Source of the DNA: JAPUEK01 sp963815355
Lineage (GTDB): Bacteria > Pseudomonadota > Alphaproteobacteria > Rhodobacterales > Rhodobacteraceae
Length of the DNA stretch: 64,000 nucleotides
Reading direction: 5' to 3'
NCBI GenBank assembly: GCA_963815355.1
Contig: CAWFGJ010000013.1
Coordinates: forward strand, 806,001 to 870,000
Every line of letters begins with the position of its first letter. Position 1 is the first letter of the stretch. Shown in pieces: positions 51,615 through 60,203 of the stretch. The notes beneath the pieces are model-generated. The model was not told the DNA's origin. It worked only from the letters and a program-made list of their open reading frames with translations, and ran no database searches. Position numbers and translations under genes: made by a program.

Positions 51615-52624
51615 GCCCCACTGATCGACCAACACCGGACGCCCGCCTGCAAGAGCCGCTTTTGCGGGTGCAGAACCTGAAGAAATATTTCCCGATCACC
51701 GGTGGCTTGCTTCGAAAAACGCAGGTCGTGGTCAAGGCGATCGACAACATCTCGTTCGACATCAATCGAGGTGAAGTCGTTGGCCTTGTTGGAGAATCCG
51801 GTTCCGGCAAGACCACAGTCGGACGCACGGTCCTGCGCCTGACCGAGCCGACGTCGGGCAAGATCCTGTTTGCCGGCCAAGACATCGCGGCCCTGTCGAC
51901 GCGCGAGATGCGCGCCCAGCGAAAGCGCATGCAGATCGTGTTCCAAGACCCTGATGCAAGCCTTAACCCTCGCGAAAAGGTGCGTCAGGTGATCGGCCGC
52001 GCGCTTCGCATCCACAATATCGGCAGTGCTTCTGACCGTGAAGCGCGGATTGTTGAATTACTGGAACAGGTCGGGCTTTCGGGTGATTATGTCGACCGTT
52101 ACCCGCATGAGTTTTCGGGCGGGCAGCGTCAGCGCATCGGCATCGCCCGCGCTTTGGCGGTAGAGCCTGACTTCATCGTCGCGGATGAGCCGGTTTCGGC
52201 GCTGGATGTTTCGGTTCAGGCGCAGGTTATCAACCTGATGGAAGATCTGAAGAACCGTCTGAACCTTACCATGCTGTTCATTGCGCATGACCTTGCCGTC
52301 GTCGAGCATATTTCGGATCGGGTGATCGTGATGTATCTTGGCAAGATCATGGAAATCGCGCCGTCGAAGGCGCTGTATGCCGCTCCGCGCCATCCCTATA
52401 CCAAGGCGCTGATGTCCGCCGTCCCGCGCCCTGATCCAACCTACAAGCGCCAGCGCATTTTGTTGCAGGGCGATATCCCGAGCCCGATCAACCCACCTTC
52501 GGGCTGTGTCTTCCGGTCACGCTGTCCGATTGCGAGCGCGGAATGCGCGGTGGCAGTGCCCGAGCTTGAAATCGTCGGGCCGGGTCACGGCAGCGCCTGT
52601 ATCAAGAACCACCAATTTGCCTGA
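51611..52624 (+). CDS. ABC transporter ATP-binding protein, OppF/DppF-like
   Basis: ATPase of 337 residues with Walker A GESGSGKTTVGRT, signature FSGGQRQRIGIARAL, and Walker B FIVADEPVSALDVS. The start region LRVQNLKKYFPITGGLL and the Cys-containing end GCVFRSRCPIASAEC are OppF-like. It starts 4 nt before the OppD-type stop and is the last gene of the rightward operon. The GntR gene is convergent 26 nt beyond. Confidence 0.95.
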   Translation: MSPTDRPTPDARLQEPLLRVQNLKKYFPITGGLLRKTQVVVKAIDNISFDINRGEVVGLVGESGSGKTTVGRTVLRLTEPTSGKILFAGQDIAALSTREMRAQRKRMQIVFQDPDASLNPREKVRQVIGRALRIHNIGSASDREARIVELLEQVGLSGDYVDRYPHEFSGGQRQRIGIARALAVEPDFIVADEPVSALDVSVQAQVINLMEDLKNRLNLTMLFIAHDLAVVEHISDRVIVMYLGKIMEIAPSKALYAAPRHPYTKALMSAVPRPDPTYKRQRILLQGDIPSPINPPSGCVFRSRCPIASAECAVAVPELEIVGPGHGSACIKNHQFA

Positions 52625-52650
52625 CAGTTGGGTCTGCAGCGGCGCGCGCA

Positions 52651-53364
52651 TTAGCCAAATTGGGACGGGCGCATCCTCGACACTTGCAGCAGATGGTTTT
52701 CCAACTCGCTGCGCAATACCGCCGCATCGGAGTTTTCCTTGATCTGCTCGCGAATGAAATCACGGAACGTCTCATGATGGCGCACCACGGAATAGAGGTC
52801 GTCAGCCCGGTATTTATGCAGACTGAAAATGATCATCACATGCCGCGCGATAGCCGACCAAAGCGTCTGCACGATTTCGTTGTGCGCGGCCTCGGCAATG
52901 GCGCGGTGAAAGCTGAGGTCGGCTTCAAGCGAAGCGGCGCGATCATCATTGACCGCCGCTTCGTGCATCCGCGCAATCGGCAAGTTCAGGACGGTCGCCG
53001 CAACATCATGGCCCCGCCAATAAAGCACCGCGTCTCGCAGAAGGATGGTTTCAAGAGACAAGCGCACTTCCAGCACCTTGCGGATCGTGTCGTCATCAAA
53101 GGCGGCAACCCGGAACCCGCGGCTCGAATCCGCAATGACGATACCCTGCGCATGCAGGATTTTCAGCGCTTCTCGAATGGGTGCACGGCTGACGCCGACA
53201 CGGTCTGCCAGAGCGATTTCTGTCACCCTCTCGCCCGGTTTCAGGAACCCGGTCGCAATCGCCCGAGCAACCGAGTCGGCAATCGTTTCGGCCAGCGTCA
53301 CCCGTTTGGGAATGCGGAAAATGTCGTCGGCCCGTTCACTCACAGAATCTGCCTCAAAACTCAC
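52651..53364 (-). CDS. GntR-family transcriptional regulator, FCD domain
   Basis: Regulator of 237 residues starting at a GTG (53364); no upstream ATG is in frame. The N-terminal winged helix (about residues 15-85) includes ERVTEIALADRVGVSRAPIR and FRVAAFDDD. The FCD domain follows with EADLSFHRAIAEAAHNEIV, which carries a conserved Asp and His for metal or ligand binding. It is convergent with the rightward operon and probably controls the island, perhaps through the repeat cluster at 41236-41273. The effector is likely a pathway intermediate or organic acid. Confidence 0.9.
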   Translation of the reverse strand: MSFEADSVSERADDIFRIPKRVTLAETIADSVARAIATGFLKPGERVTEIALADRVGVSRAPIREALKILHAQGIVIADSSRGFRVAAFDDDTIRKVLEVRLSLETILLRDAVLYWRGHDVAATVLNLPIARMHEAAVNDDRAASLEADLSFHRAIAEAAHNEIVQTLWSAIARHVMIIFSLHKYRADDLYSVVRHHETFRDFIREQIKENSDAAVLRSELENHLLQVSRMRPSQFG

Positions 53365-53595
53365 CTTCCGGGGCAGAATTTGCTCGGAAAACAGTGAAAA
53401 AAAGAACTGAAGGTAACTATCATGCCGATAATCTTCTGCGCCAACAAAAAAACCGCTTCCTGCTCAATCCGTGCGGGAAAGCCACAGGCTTTTGCAGAAA
53501 TGCTTTGTAACCGTCACAACTCTGCGCTTGCAGTCTGCTGCCGGGCGCGCGGTTGCTAAAAGTGACCGATCGATTTTGTGTTTGGACCCACCCCG

Positions 53596-55449
53596 ATGAA
53601 TGCTGATCATACCGATAGCCCGCCTGACAGCGCCGAGCTGATGCGCCGCACGGCCTCGACGGGCTGGCGTGATGGGCTGGGAACCATTGCGCGCGTCGTG
53701 CGGATTGACCTGCACAGCCCGTGGTCGGTCAGTATCGCGCTGATCGCGACATTGTTTGCGGCGGTGTTGCAGCTTTTGATCCCGCTTTTGCTTGGCCGGG
53801 CGATCGACCAAACCCAGCTTCTGGTCACCGGCGGGGCCGATGAAGCGACCGCCCGCGCCGCGTTGATGTCCACGGCGCTGACGGTGCTGGCTGTCTCGGT
53901 CGGGCGTGGAATTTTCACCACCCTGCAGAACTATTTCAGCGAATCCGTCGGGCATCACACCGGTTATGAGCTACGGCTGGCCTTTTATGAAAAGATCCAG
54001 AACCTCAGCTATGGCTTTCACGACCGGGTTCATTCTGGCGATCTGATTACGCTTGGGATGCTTGATCTTGAAGGCGTGCGGATGTTCTTTTCGACGGGGC
54101 TGGTACGGATCGTTCTGTTGTCGGTGCTGATCGGGGTCGGCGGGTATCAGCTGCTGTCGACCGATCTGCTGCTTGGGCTGATGGCGCTGAGCTTTGTGCC
54201 CTTTGTTGCATGGCGGTCGTCGGTCACGCAGCTAAGACTTCGCGGCACTTGGCTTGACCTTCAGGAACGTCTTTCAGTGCTAAGTCGGGTGATGGAAGAA
54301 AACCTGGGCGGTATCCGCGTGGTGCGGGCCTTTGCCGCCCAACCACACGAGATGCAGAAGTTCGCCGTGGCCTCGGCCAGCGCGCTTGAGCTTGCGCATG
54401 AACGGGTCGACATTCGCGTGCGCAACACCAGCGCCATGACCCTTTCGTTCTTTGTTGCGATGGGGCTGGTACTCTGGGTCGGCGGCCATAAAGTGATCGA
54501 CGGGCAGATCACGGTAGGCACTCTGGCCGCCTTCCTGACCTTCATGACCATTCTGCAAATGCCGGTGCGCCAGCTTGGCTTGCTGGTCAATTCATTCGCG
54601 CGCACCTCAACCTGCGGCGCGCGTATCTTCGCGCTGCTTGATCTGGAACCCGCGATCAAGGACGCGCCGCACGCGCAGGATCTGAAAATCAGCGATGGTG
54701 TGCTGCGGTTCGAGGCTGTCGATTTTTCTTATCCCGGCGCCGATTATCGCCCGGCCGTCCGCAACCTTAGTTTTGAGGCGCGGCGGGGTGAAACCATCGG
54801 CCTGATCGGCCCACCCGGAAGCGGCAAGACAACGATCGCCCATCTTATCCCGCGCTTTTACGATGTAACCGGCGGACGTGTCACGATTGATGCGCAAGAC
54901 ATCCGCGATGTCACCCTGCATTCGCTGCGCCAAGCGGTTGCCGTGGTGCAGCAGGATGTGTTCCTGTTCACCACCAGCCTTGAAAACAACATCGCCTATG
55001 GCGATCCCTGGGCCAAGGAAAGCCGAATTGAGCGGGCCAGTGAATCTGCACAATTGCACCGCTATATCATGGACTTGCCTGCGGGGTATCGCACAGTCGT
55101 GGGGGAACGCGGGGCGTCGCTTTCGGGGGGGCAACGTCAGCGTATGTCGATTGCGCGGACCCTGATGCTAAATCCTGCGGTGCTGTTGTTCGATGATTCC
55201 ACCGCGGCAGTCGATGCCAACACCGAACGTCGTATCCGCGATGCCATCCGTGAGCGCGCAAGTGAAAGGGTGACAATCATCGTGGCCCACAGGTTGAGTT
55301 CGCTGATGCATGCCGACCGCATCCTGTTCGTTGAAAAAGGCGAAATCGTCGAGGCTGGAAGCCATGATGAGCTCTTGGCGCTGAATGGTCGCTACCGTGC
55401 CCTTTACGATCTTCAGGTTCGCCCCGGCGCCAGCAAAGGTACAGTTTGA
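53596..55449 (+). CDS. ABC exporter half-transporter (permease-ATPase fusion), first of a pair
   Basis: Type IV ABC exporter subunit of 617 residues from the ATG at 53596; a GTG at 53578 is an alternative. A six-helix transmembrane domain spans about residues 40-330. The nucleotide-binding domain has Walker A GLIGPPGSGKTTIAH, Q-loop VQQDVFLF, signature LSGGQRQRMSIART, Walker B AVLLFDDSTAAVD and H-loop IIVAHRLSS. The Asp after Walker B (FDDSTA) replaces the usual catalytic Glu, which often marks the degenerate site of a heterodimer. It overlaps the partner gene by 4 nt. The substrate is unknown. Confidence 0.92.
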   Translation: MNADHTDSPPDSAELMRRTASTGWRDGLGTIARVVRIDLHSPWSVSIALIATLFAAVLQLLIPLLLGRAIDQTQLLVTGGADEATARAALMSTALTVLAVSVGRGIFTTLQNYFSESVGHHTGYELRLAFYEKIQNLSYGFHDRVHSGDLITLGMLDLEGVRMFFSTGLVRIVLLSVLIGVGGYQLLSTDLLLGLMALSFVPFVAWRSSVTQLRLRGTWLDLQERLSVLSRVMEENLGGIRVVRAFAAQPHEMQKFAVASASALELAHERVDIRVRNTSAMTLSFFVAMGLVLWVGGHKVIDGQITVGTLAAFLTFMTILQMPVRQLGLLVNSFARTSTCGARIFALLDLEPAIKDAPHAQDLKISDGVLRFEAVDFSYPGADYRPAVRNLSFEARRGETIGLIGPPGSGKTTIAHLIPRFYDVTGGRVTIDAQDIRDVTLHSLRQAVAVVQQDVFLFTTSLENNIAYGDPWAKESRIERASESAQLHRYIMDLPAGYRTVVGERGASLSGGQRQRMSIARTLMLNPAVLLFDDSTAAVDANTERRIRDAIRERASERVTIIVAHRLSSLMHADRILFVEKGEIVEAGSHDELLALNGRYRALYDLQVRPGASKGTV

Positions 55450-57347
55450 TGGCAGAAGAACACGAAACCGAACGCAATGATGTGCGGGAGGACGGTCGCC
55501 GCCCTCCGCGCGCAGTTGTCGGATCACACCGCATTGAAGAAGAGATGTTCGGCCGCGTCTTTGATCGCCGCATCATCCGCCGCATATGGGTTTTCGTGCG
55601 CCCCTATCGGTTGCGTCTGGTCATCGCAGTGGCCGCAGTTTTGGTGTTCACCGCAACGCAGTTGGTCATTCCATTGATCATCCGGCACGCCATCGACACC
55701 GGCCTTAGCGGCAATGCAGGCAGCAGCCGCGCGCTTAACCTGTCGATAGTGGCTTTCGGCGTAGCCATCCTGGTCAATTTCGGGGCCAGTTGGGTGCAGG
55801 AAAGCGTGGTCGGCAAGGCGGCTGAGAATGTGCTTTTCGACATTCGCACCGCGATGTTTGACCACCTGCAAAAGGTGTCGCTTTCCTTCATGGACAAGAC
55901 CGAGGTCGGCAGGTTGATGTCGCGATTGCAGGGCGATGTGAACGCGATGCAGGAGTTTCTGGAAACTTCGGTCCTGTCGGTTGGGGATATCGTGTTGCTG
56001 TTCGGGATCATCTTTCTGATGCTCTGGATGGACGTGCAATTGGGAATGCTGACGCTGACGGTCTTGCCTGTTCTGTTCATCGTGCGCATCTTCTGGCTAC
56101 CTCGCGCCCGCGCGGCATTCATGGCGGCACATGAAGCCAACTCTGTGACCAATGGCGCCTTGGCCGAAGGGATTCATGGCGTGCGCACCGTGCAGGGCAT
56201 GGATCGTCAGCAAGTCAACTTCGCGCTTTACACCGACAAGGCGCGGGCCAACCTGCGGGCGCACCGAACAGCGGCCAAATACGCACAGGTGATGGTGCCG
56301 ATCGTCGACAGCCTGACCGGGATTGCAATGGCGGTCCTTGTGGTTGTCGGTGGCGCAATGGTGCTGGACCGACAGCTTGACGTTGGCGTGATGGTGGCCT
56401 TTCTGTTTTACATTCAACGGTTTTTCGATCCGATCCGATCGCTGACCATGCAGTATTCGGTGATGCAGCGGGCGATGGCCTCGGGGCAGCGCTTGACCGA
56501 AGTGTTGGACGTGCCGGTCGATATCAAGGATGCGCCCAAGGCAATCGTGCTTGGACCAGACATGGATGGATCGGTTGAATTCCGGGATGTGACATTCGGC
56601 TACAATCCCGCGCACCCGATCCTGAAAAACGTGAGCTTCCGTGCGAACCCCGGCGAGATGGTGGCACTTGTCGGCCCGACTGGATCAGGCAAATCCAGCG
56701 CGATGGCCTTGGTGCATCGGTTCTATGACGTGCAACAGGGTCAGGTTCTGGTCGGCGGCCACGACGTGCGCGACGTCACGCAAGCCTCGCTCGGCCGCCA
56801 GATCGCAATGGTGCTGCAAGAGCCGTTTTTGTTTACGGGGACGGTTCTGGAAAACATACGCTTCAACAAAACCGACGCCAGCCGCGAAGACGTGATCGCC
56901 GCGGCTAAGGCGGTCGGCGCGCATGATTTCATCGTTGCACTACCGGATGGATATGAGTCGATGATGGGCGAACGTGGCGGCAGCCTGTCGCTGGGGCAGC
57001 GCCAGTTGATCAGTTTTGCCCGTGCGTTGGTCGCGGATGCGCGGATCCTTGTGCTGGATGAGGCGACCGCCAGCATCGACAGCTATACCGAGATGCTGAT
57101 CCAGAAAGCCCTGCTGCGTCTGTTGAAAGGGCGCACCGGTTTGGTCATCGCACACCGCCTTGCCACCATCCGCGACGCCGACCGGATCATCGTGCTGCAA
57201 AGCGGGTCGCTGATTGAACAGGGCAGCCACGAAGAGCTGATCAAGACAGGTGGTCTTTACGCGCGGCTTTACAACATGAGTTATGCGTCATTCGACGACG
57301 TGCAACCCGAAGATCAGACCCCAGCCCCGCCCAGCGCGCAAACCTGA
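55446..57347 (+). CDS. ABC exporter half-transporter, second of a pair
   Basis: Partner subunit of 633 residues with a transmembrane domain at about 40-330. The ATPase has Walker A LVGPTGSGKSSAMALVH, Q-loop VLQEPFLFTG, signature LSLGQRQLISFARAL, Walker B ILVLDEATASID with the catalytic Glu, and H-loop VIAHRLATI. It therefore carries the canonical catalytic Glu that the first subunit lacks. Such heterodimers resemble LmrCD/TM287-288 exporters of drugs or lipids. The charged N-terminal tail of about 35 residues is soluble. Confidence 0.92.
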   Translation: MMAEEHETERNDVREDGRRPPRAVVGSHRIEEEMFGRVFDRRIIRRIWVFVRPYRLRLVIAVAAVLVFTATQLVIPLIIRHAIDTGLSGNAGSSRALNLSIVAFGVAILVNFGASWVQESVVGKAAENVLFDIRTAMFDHLQKVSLSFMDKTEVGRLMSRLQGDVNAMQEFLETSVLSVGDIVLLFGIIFLMLWMDVQLGMLTLTVLPVLFIVRIFWLPRARAAFMAAHEANSVTNGALAEGIHGVRTVQGMDRQQVNFALYTDKARANLRAHRTAAKYAQVMVPIVDSLTGIAMAVLVVVGGAMVLDRQLDVGVMVAFLFYIQRFFDPIRSLTMQYSVMQRAMASGQRLTEVLDVPVDIKDAPKAIVLGPDMDGSVEFRDVTFGYNPAHPILKNVSFRANPGEMVALVGPTGSGKSSAMALVHRFYDVQQGQVLVGGHDVRDVTQASLGRQIAMVLQEPFLFTGTVLENIRFNKTDASREDVIAAAKAVGAHDFIVALPDGYESMMGERGGSLSLGQRQLISFARALVADARILVLDEATASIDSYTEMLIQKALLRLLKGRTGLVIAHRLATIRDADRIIVLQSGSLIEQGSHEELIKTGGLYARLYNMSYASFDDVQPEDQTPAPPSAQT

Positions 57348-57467
57348 CGCGCAATCCCCTCCTGTGCGACAAACCCGGTTCGGAGCGTCTGGACCCAGAG
57401 CATCTTGCCCGTGCCGGTCATCGCGCGCCTGAGGGGGTGTATTCCGGCTGCTGACCGTGCCGGATGA

Positions 57468-57560
57468 TTTCAACCGCAATGGCCATTGGCATACAACAAC
57501 GATCGCCCAAACACGGGTATTAGCGGCATCACACCCGCCCAGAAACTGAAGATGGGCGGA
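57468..57560 (+). mobile_element. decayed transposase fragment (IS3-type integrase core end)
   Basis: About 30 codons read WPLAYNNDRPNTGISGITPA, the pattern of the C-terminal end of an IS3-group transposase (YN-x-RP-H/N-x-x-x-G-x-x-TP). A stop codon precedes it directly (57465-57467), and no N-terminal part, inverted repeats or intact frame is present. It is a scar of an old insertion between the exporter genes and the sugar operon. Confidence 0.6.
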
Positions 57561-57602
57561 TTACCCAATGGGGAGCAGATGCGTCATAGGGCCAATAACC
57601 TG

Positions 57603-57646
57603 CAAAAATACCGAGGGACGGTCACAGCTGATTTTCGGCTCCCTCG
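57603..57646 (-). terminator. probable terminator of the sugar ABC operon
   Basis: An inverted repeat CGAGGGA / TCCCTCG (57612-57618 and 57640-57646) is followed on the minus strand by TATTTTTG. It lies 25 nt after the permease stop codon. The 21-nt loop is long, so the call is moderate. Confidence 0.5.
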
Positions 57647-57671
57647 TTGCACCATGTCCGCGCCCGCAAAT

Positions 57672-58619
57672 CTAGCGATTGCCAGAGCGCAAATTGGACA
57701 TCATCACCGCGAAAACGATAATCGTGCCGATGACGATACCCTGCCAGTAGGGGTCGACGTCGATGATGTTCAACCCGTTTGAAATCACCGCCATCAGGAA
57801 GGCCCCGACCACCGTGCCCATGACATTGCCGCGCCCACCGCTAAGAGAGGTGCCGCCAATGATTACGGCGGCAATCGCGTTCAACTCGTAGCCTACCCCA
57901 GCAGAAGGCGGTGCTGCACCGACGCGCGCGGCAAAGACGATGCCACCAATTGCGCAGCACAGCCCGCTAAGAGCATAGGTGACGATGAGCACAAAGGGGA
58001 TGTTGATCCCCGACAGCCGTGCGGCCTCTTCGTTGCCGCCAATTGCGTAGATTTCGCGGCCAAGGCGGGTGTATTTCAGCAAAACAATGGTCGCGATGAC
58101 CATGATCAGCGACAGCAGGATCGGGAAAGGGATTTCCAGGATTTTGCCATCCGCGATCCACAAAAATTCTGATGGAAACGACATCGACGGATGGCCGCTC
58201 GAAATCAGCAGAACAATTCCGCGCGCCACTCCCATCGTCCCCAGTGTCGCAATAAAGGCCGGAACCTTACCATATTGGATAATCACCCCATTGAGCGTGC
58301 CAGCCGCCACGGTCAGGAAAATGGCGATGCCCGAGGCCAGCACGATATTCATGCCGTTGGCGATGCTCAGAACCGCAGTGATCGAAATTGTCAGCGCCAA
58401 GAGCGAGCCGACCGACAGGTCGATCCCCGCCGAGATGATCACCACGGTCATCCCCAAAGCGATGATCAGGTTGATCGAGGCTTGTTTGCCGATGTTAAAA
58501 ACGTTGCCCACCGTCCAGAAATATTCCGAGGTGAACGACAAGATCACGACAATCGCCAACAGAGAAAGTGCCGCGATAATCGGCTGGCGGTTCTCCTTAA
58601 AGATTCGATCAATGTTCAT
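57672..58619 (-). CDS. sugar ABC transporter permease (RbsC family)
   Basis: Permease of 315 residues from the ATG at 58619, which has AGGAG about 7 nt upstream. It has 8-10 membrane helices. Family features are GMTVVIISAGIDLSVGSLLAL, ATLGTMGVARGIVLLISSG and AAVIIGGTSLSGGRGNVMGT. This is the BPD_transp_2 family for ribose, galactose, rhamnose and inositol. It starts one base after the ATPase stop codon and is the last gene of the leftward sugar operon. Confidence 0.93.
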   Translation of the reverse strand: MNIDRIFKENRQPIIAALSLLAIVVILSFTSEYFWTVGNVFNIGKQASINLIIALGMTVVIISAGIDLSVGSLLALTISITAVLSIANGMNIVLASGIAIFLTVAAGTLNGVIIQYGKVPAFIATLGTMGVARGIVLLISSGHPSMSFPSEFLWIADGKILEIPFPILLSLIMVIATIVLLKYTRLGREIYAIGGNEEAARLSGINIPFVLIVTYALSGLCCAIGGIVFAARVGAAPPSAGVGYELNAIAAVIIGGTSLSGGRGNVMGTVVGAFLMAVISNGLNIIDVDPYWQGIVIGTIIVFAVMMSNLRSGNR

Positions 58620-58620
58620 G

Positions 58621-60099
58621 CTAAGCTCCTGCAATTGCCGCCAGAATGCTTTCCCTGTTCAGGTCAGCCCCGGTTAATTCCTCAACGATCTTGCCCTTGC
58701 GCATCACCAATGCGCGGTTGCAGATCCCACTTATTTCCTCAATTTCGCTTGAGGCGACGATGATGGTGTTGCCCGCCTCGGCCAGTTTCACGATCATCGA
58801 ATAGATCTGAAACTTGGCGCCGACGTCGATGCCGCGGGTGGGTTCGTCAAACAGCAAAACCTGACAATCGCGCATCAGCCACTTGGCCAGAACGACCTTT
58901 TGCTGATTACCGCCGCTCAGGTTGACGACACGGTTGCGCGGATCGGCGGGACGGACTTCGAGCTTGGTAAAGCTGTCTTCGGCAATCGCGGCCTCGGCGC
59001 CCAACGCCAGAAACGGCGTTGAAATCTTGTCGAGCGAGGCCAAGCTGATGTTATGCGCGCAACTGAGCGCCAGAACCAAACCCTGTTCTTTACGGCTTTC
59101 AGGCAGCAGGCCGATGCCTTTGGCAATCGCCTGTTTCGGGGTTTTGGGAGCGAAGGTTTCCCCGTTCAGACGGATCGAACCGCTGGCAAATTGGCGCGCG
59201 CCGAAAATGGTCTCGACCAGTTCAGACTTGCCTGCGCCAACAAGGCCGGTGATGCCAAGCACCTCGCCTTTGCGGGCAGAGAAATTGATGTCCTCAAACC
59301 CCGCCCCTGACAGGCCGGAAACTTGCAAAAAAACCTCGCCCTGTGCTGTGCATTTGACCGGATAATGTTCGGCCAATTCGGCGCCGATCATCTTGGTGAC
59401 GATATCCGCTATGCTCATATCGCGCGCGGGTTCGGTCGAGATGCGTTTGCCGTTGCGAAACACAGTGACGCGGTCGCAGATCTGTTTGATCTCGTCCAGA
59501 CGATGCGAAATATAGATCACCGAGACGCCCTGCGCGCGCAGGCTGGCGATAAAGCTGAACAGCATCTGCGCCTCGGACTCTGACAGCGACGAGGTCGGCT
59601 CGTCCATAATCAGGATCTTCAGGTTTTGCCGCCGCAGCACTTTCAGAATTTCGATCATCTGTCGCGTTGCCACGCCCAGAGTTTGCAAGGTGTCAGTGGC
59701 CTGCGCATTGACGCCAAACCGCAGGAGCAGGTCAGTTGCTGCTTGGTTCATTGCCGCCCAGTCGATCAGGCCAAAGCGCGTCGGATATTCGCCCAGAAAC
59801 AGATTCTCGGCGACCGACAGGCTGGGGACCAAGGAAAATTCCTGATAAATCACGCCAATGCCGGCAGCCTGCGCATCGGCGGGGCTGTGAAACTGCACCT
59901 CCTTGTCGTCGATCGAGAGGCTGCCAGAATCGAGCCGGTAAGCACCCGTGATGATCTTGACCAGTGTCGATTTGCCTGCACCGTTTTCACCCAGTAGCGC
60001 GTGAACCTCGCCTGCGGCCAAGTCGAAATCGACCTGATCAAGCGCCAGAACACCAGGGAACTGTTTGGAAACGTTGCGGACTTTTAGAAGGGATTTCAT
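58621..60099 (-). CDS. sugar ABC transporter ATP-binding protein (RbsA family, two ATPase domains)
   Basis: Fused double ATPase of 492 residues from the ATG at 60099 (MKSLLKVRNVSKQFPG). The first domain has Walker A LLGENGAGKSTLVKI and Walker B ILIMDEPTSSLSES. The second has Walker A-like ITGLVGAGKSELVE, signature LSGGNQQKVVLAKWL and Walker B VLLFDEPTRGIDVG. This layout is that of carbohydrate uptake transporter class 2 proteins. It lies between the binding-protein gene and the permease gene. Confidence 0.94.
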   Translation of the reverse strand: MKSLLKVRNVSKQFPGVLALDQVDFDLAAGEVHALLGENGAGKSTLVKIITGAYRLDSGSLSIDDKEVQFHSPADAQAAGIGVIYQEFSLVPSLSVAENLFLGEYPTRFGLIDWAAMNQAATDLLLRFGVNAQATDTLQTLGVATRQMIEILKVLRRQNLKILIMDEPTSSLSESEAQMLFSFIASLRAQGVSVIYISHRLDEIKQICDRVTVFRNGKRISTEPARDMSIADIVTKMIGAELAEHYPVKCTAQGEVFLQVSGLSGAGFEDINFSARKGEVLGITGLVGAGKSELVETIFGARQFASGSIRLNGETFAPKTPKQAIAKGIGLLPESRKEQGLVLALSCAHNISLASLDKISTPFLALGAEAAIAEDSFTKLEVRPADPRNRVVNLSGGNQQKVVLAKWLMRDCQVLLFDEPTRGIDVGAKFQIYSMIVKLAEAGNTIIVASSEIEEISGICNRALVMRKGKIVEELTGADLNRESILAAIAGA

Positions 60100-60203
60100 G
60101 CTATTGTCCTGTTGGATTGAAGGACAAGGGGCCGGAAAGCAGTGGTTTTCCGGCCCCGTCAATCAGTTTGCAGACCCGCTAAACAGTGGGGTCACACGAA
60201 CAC

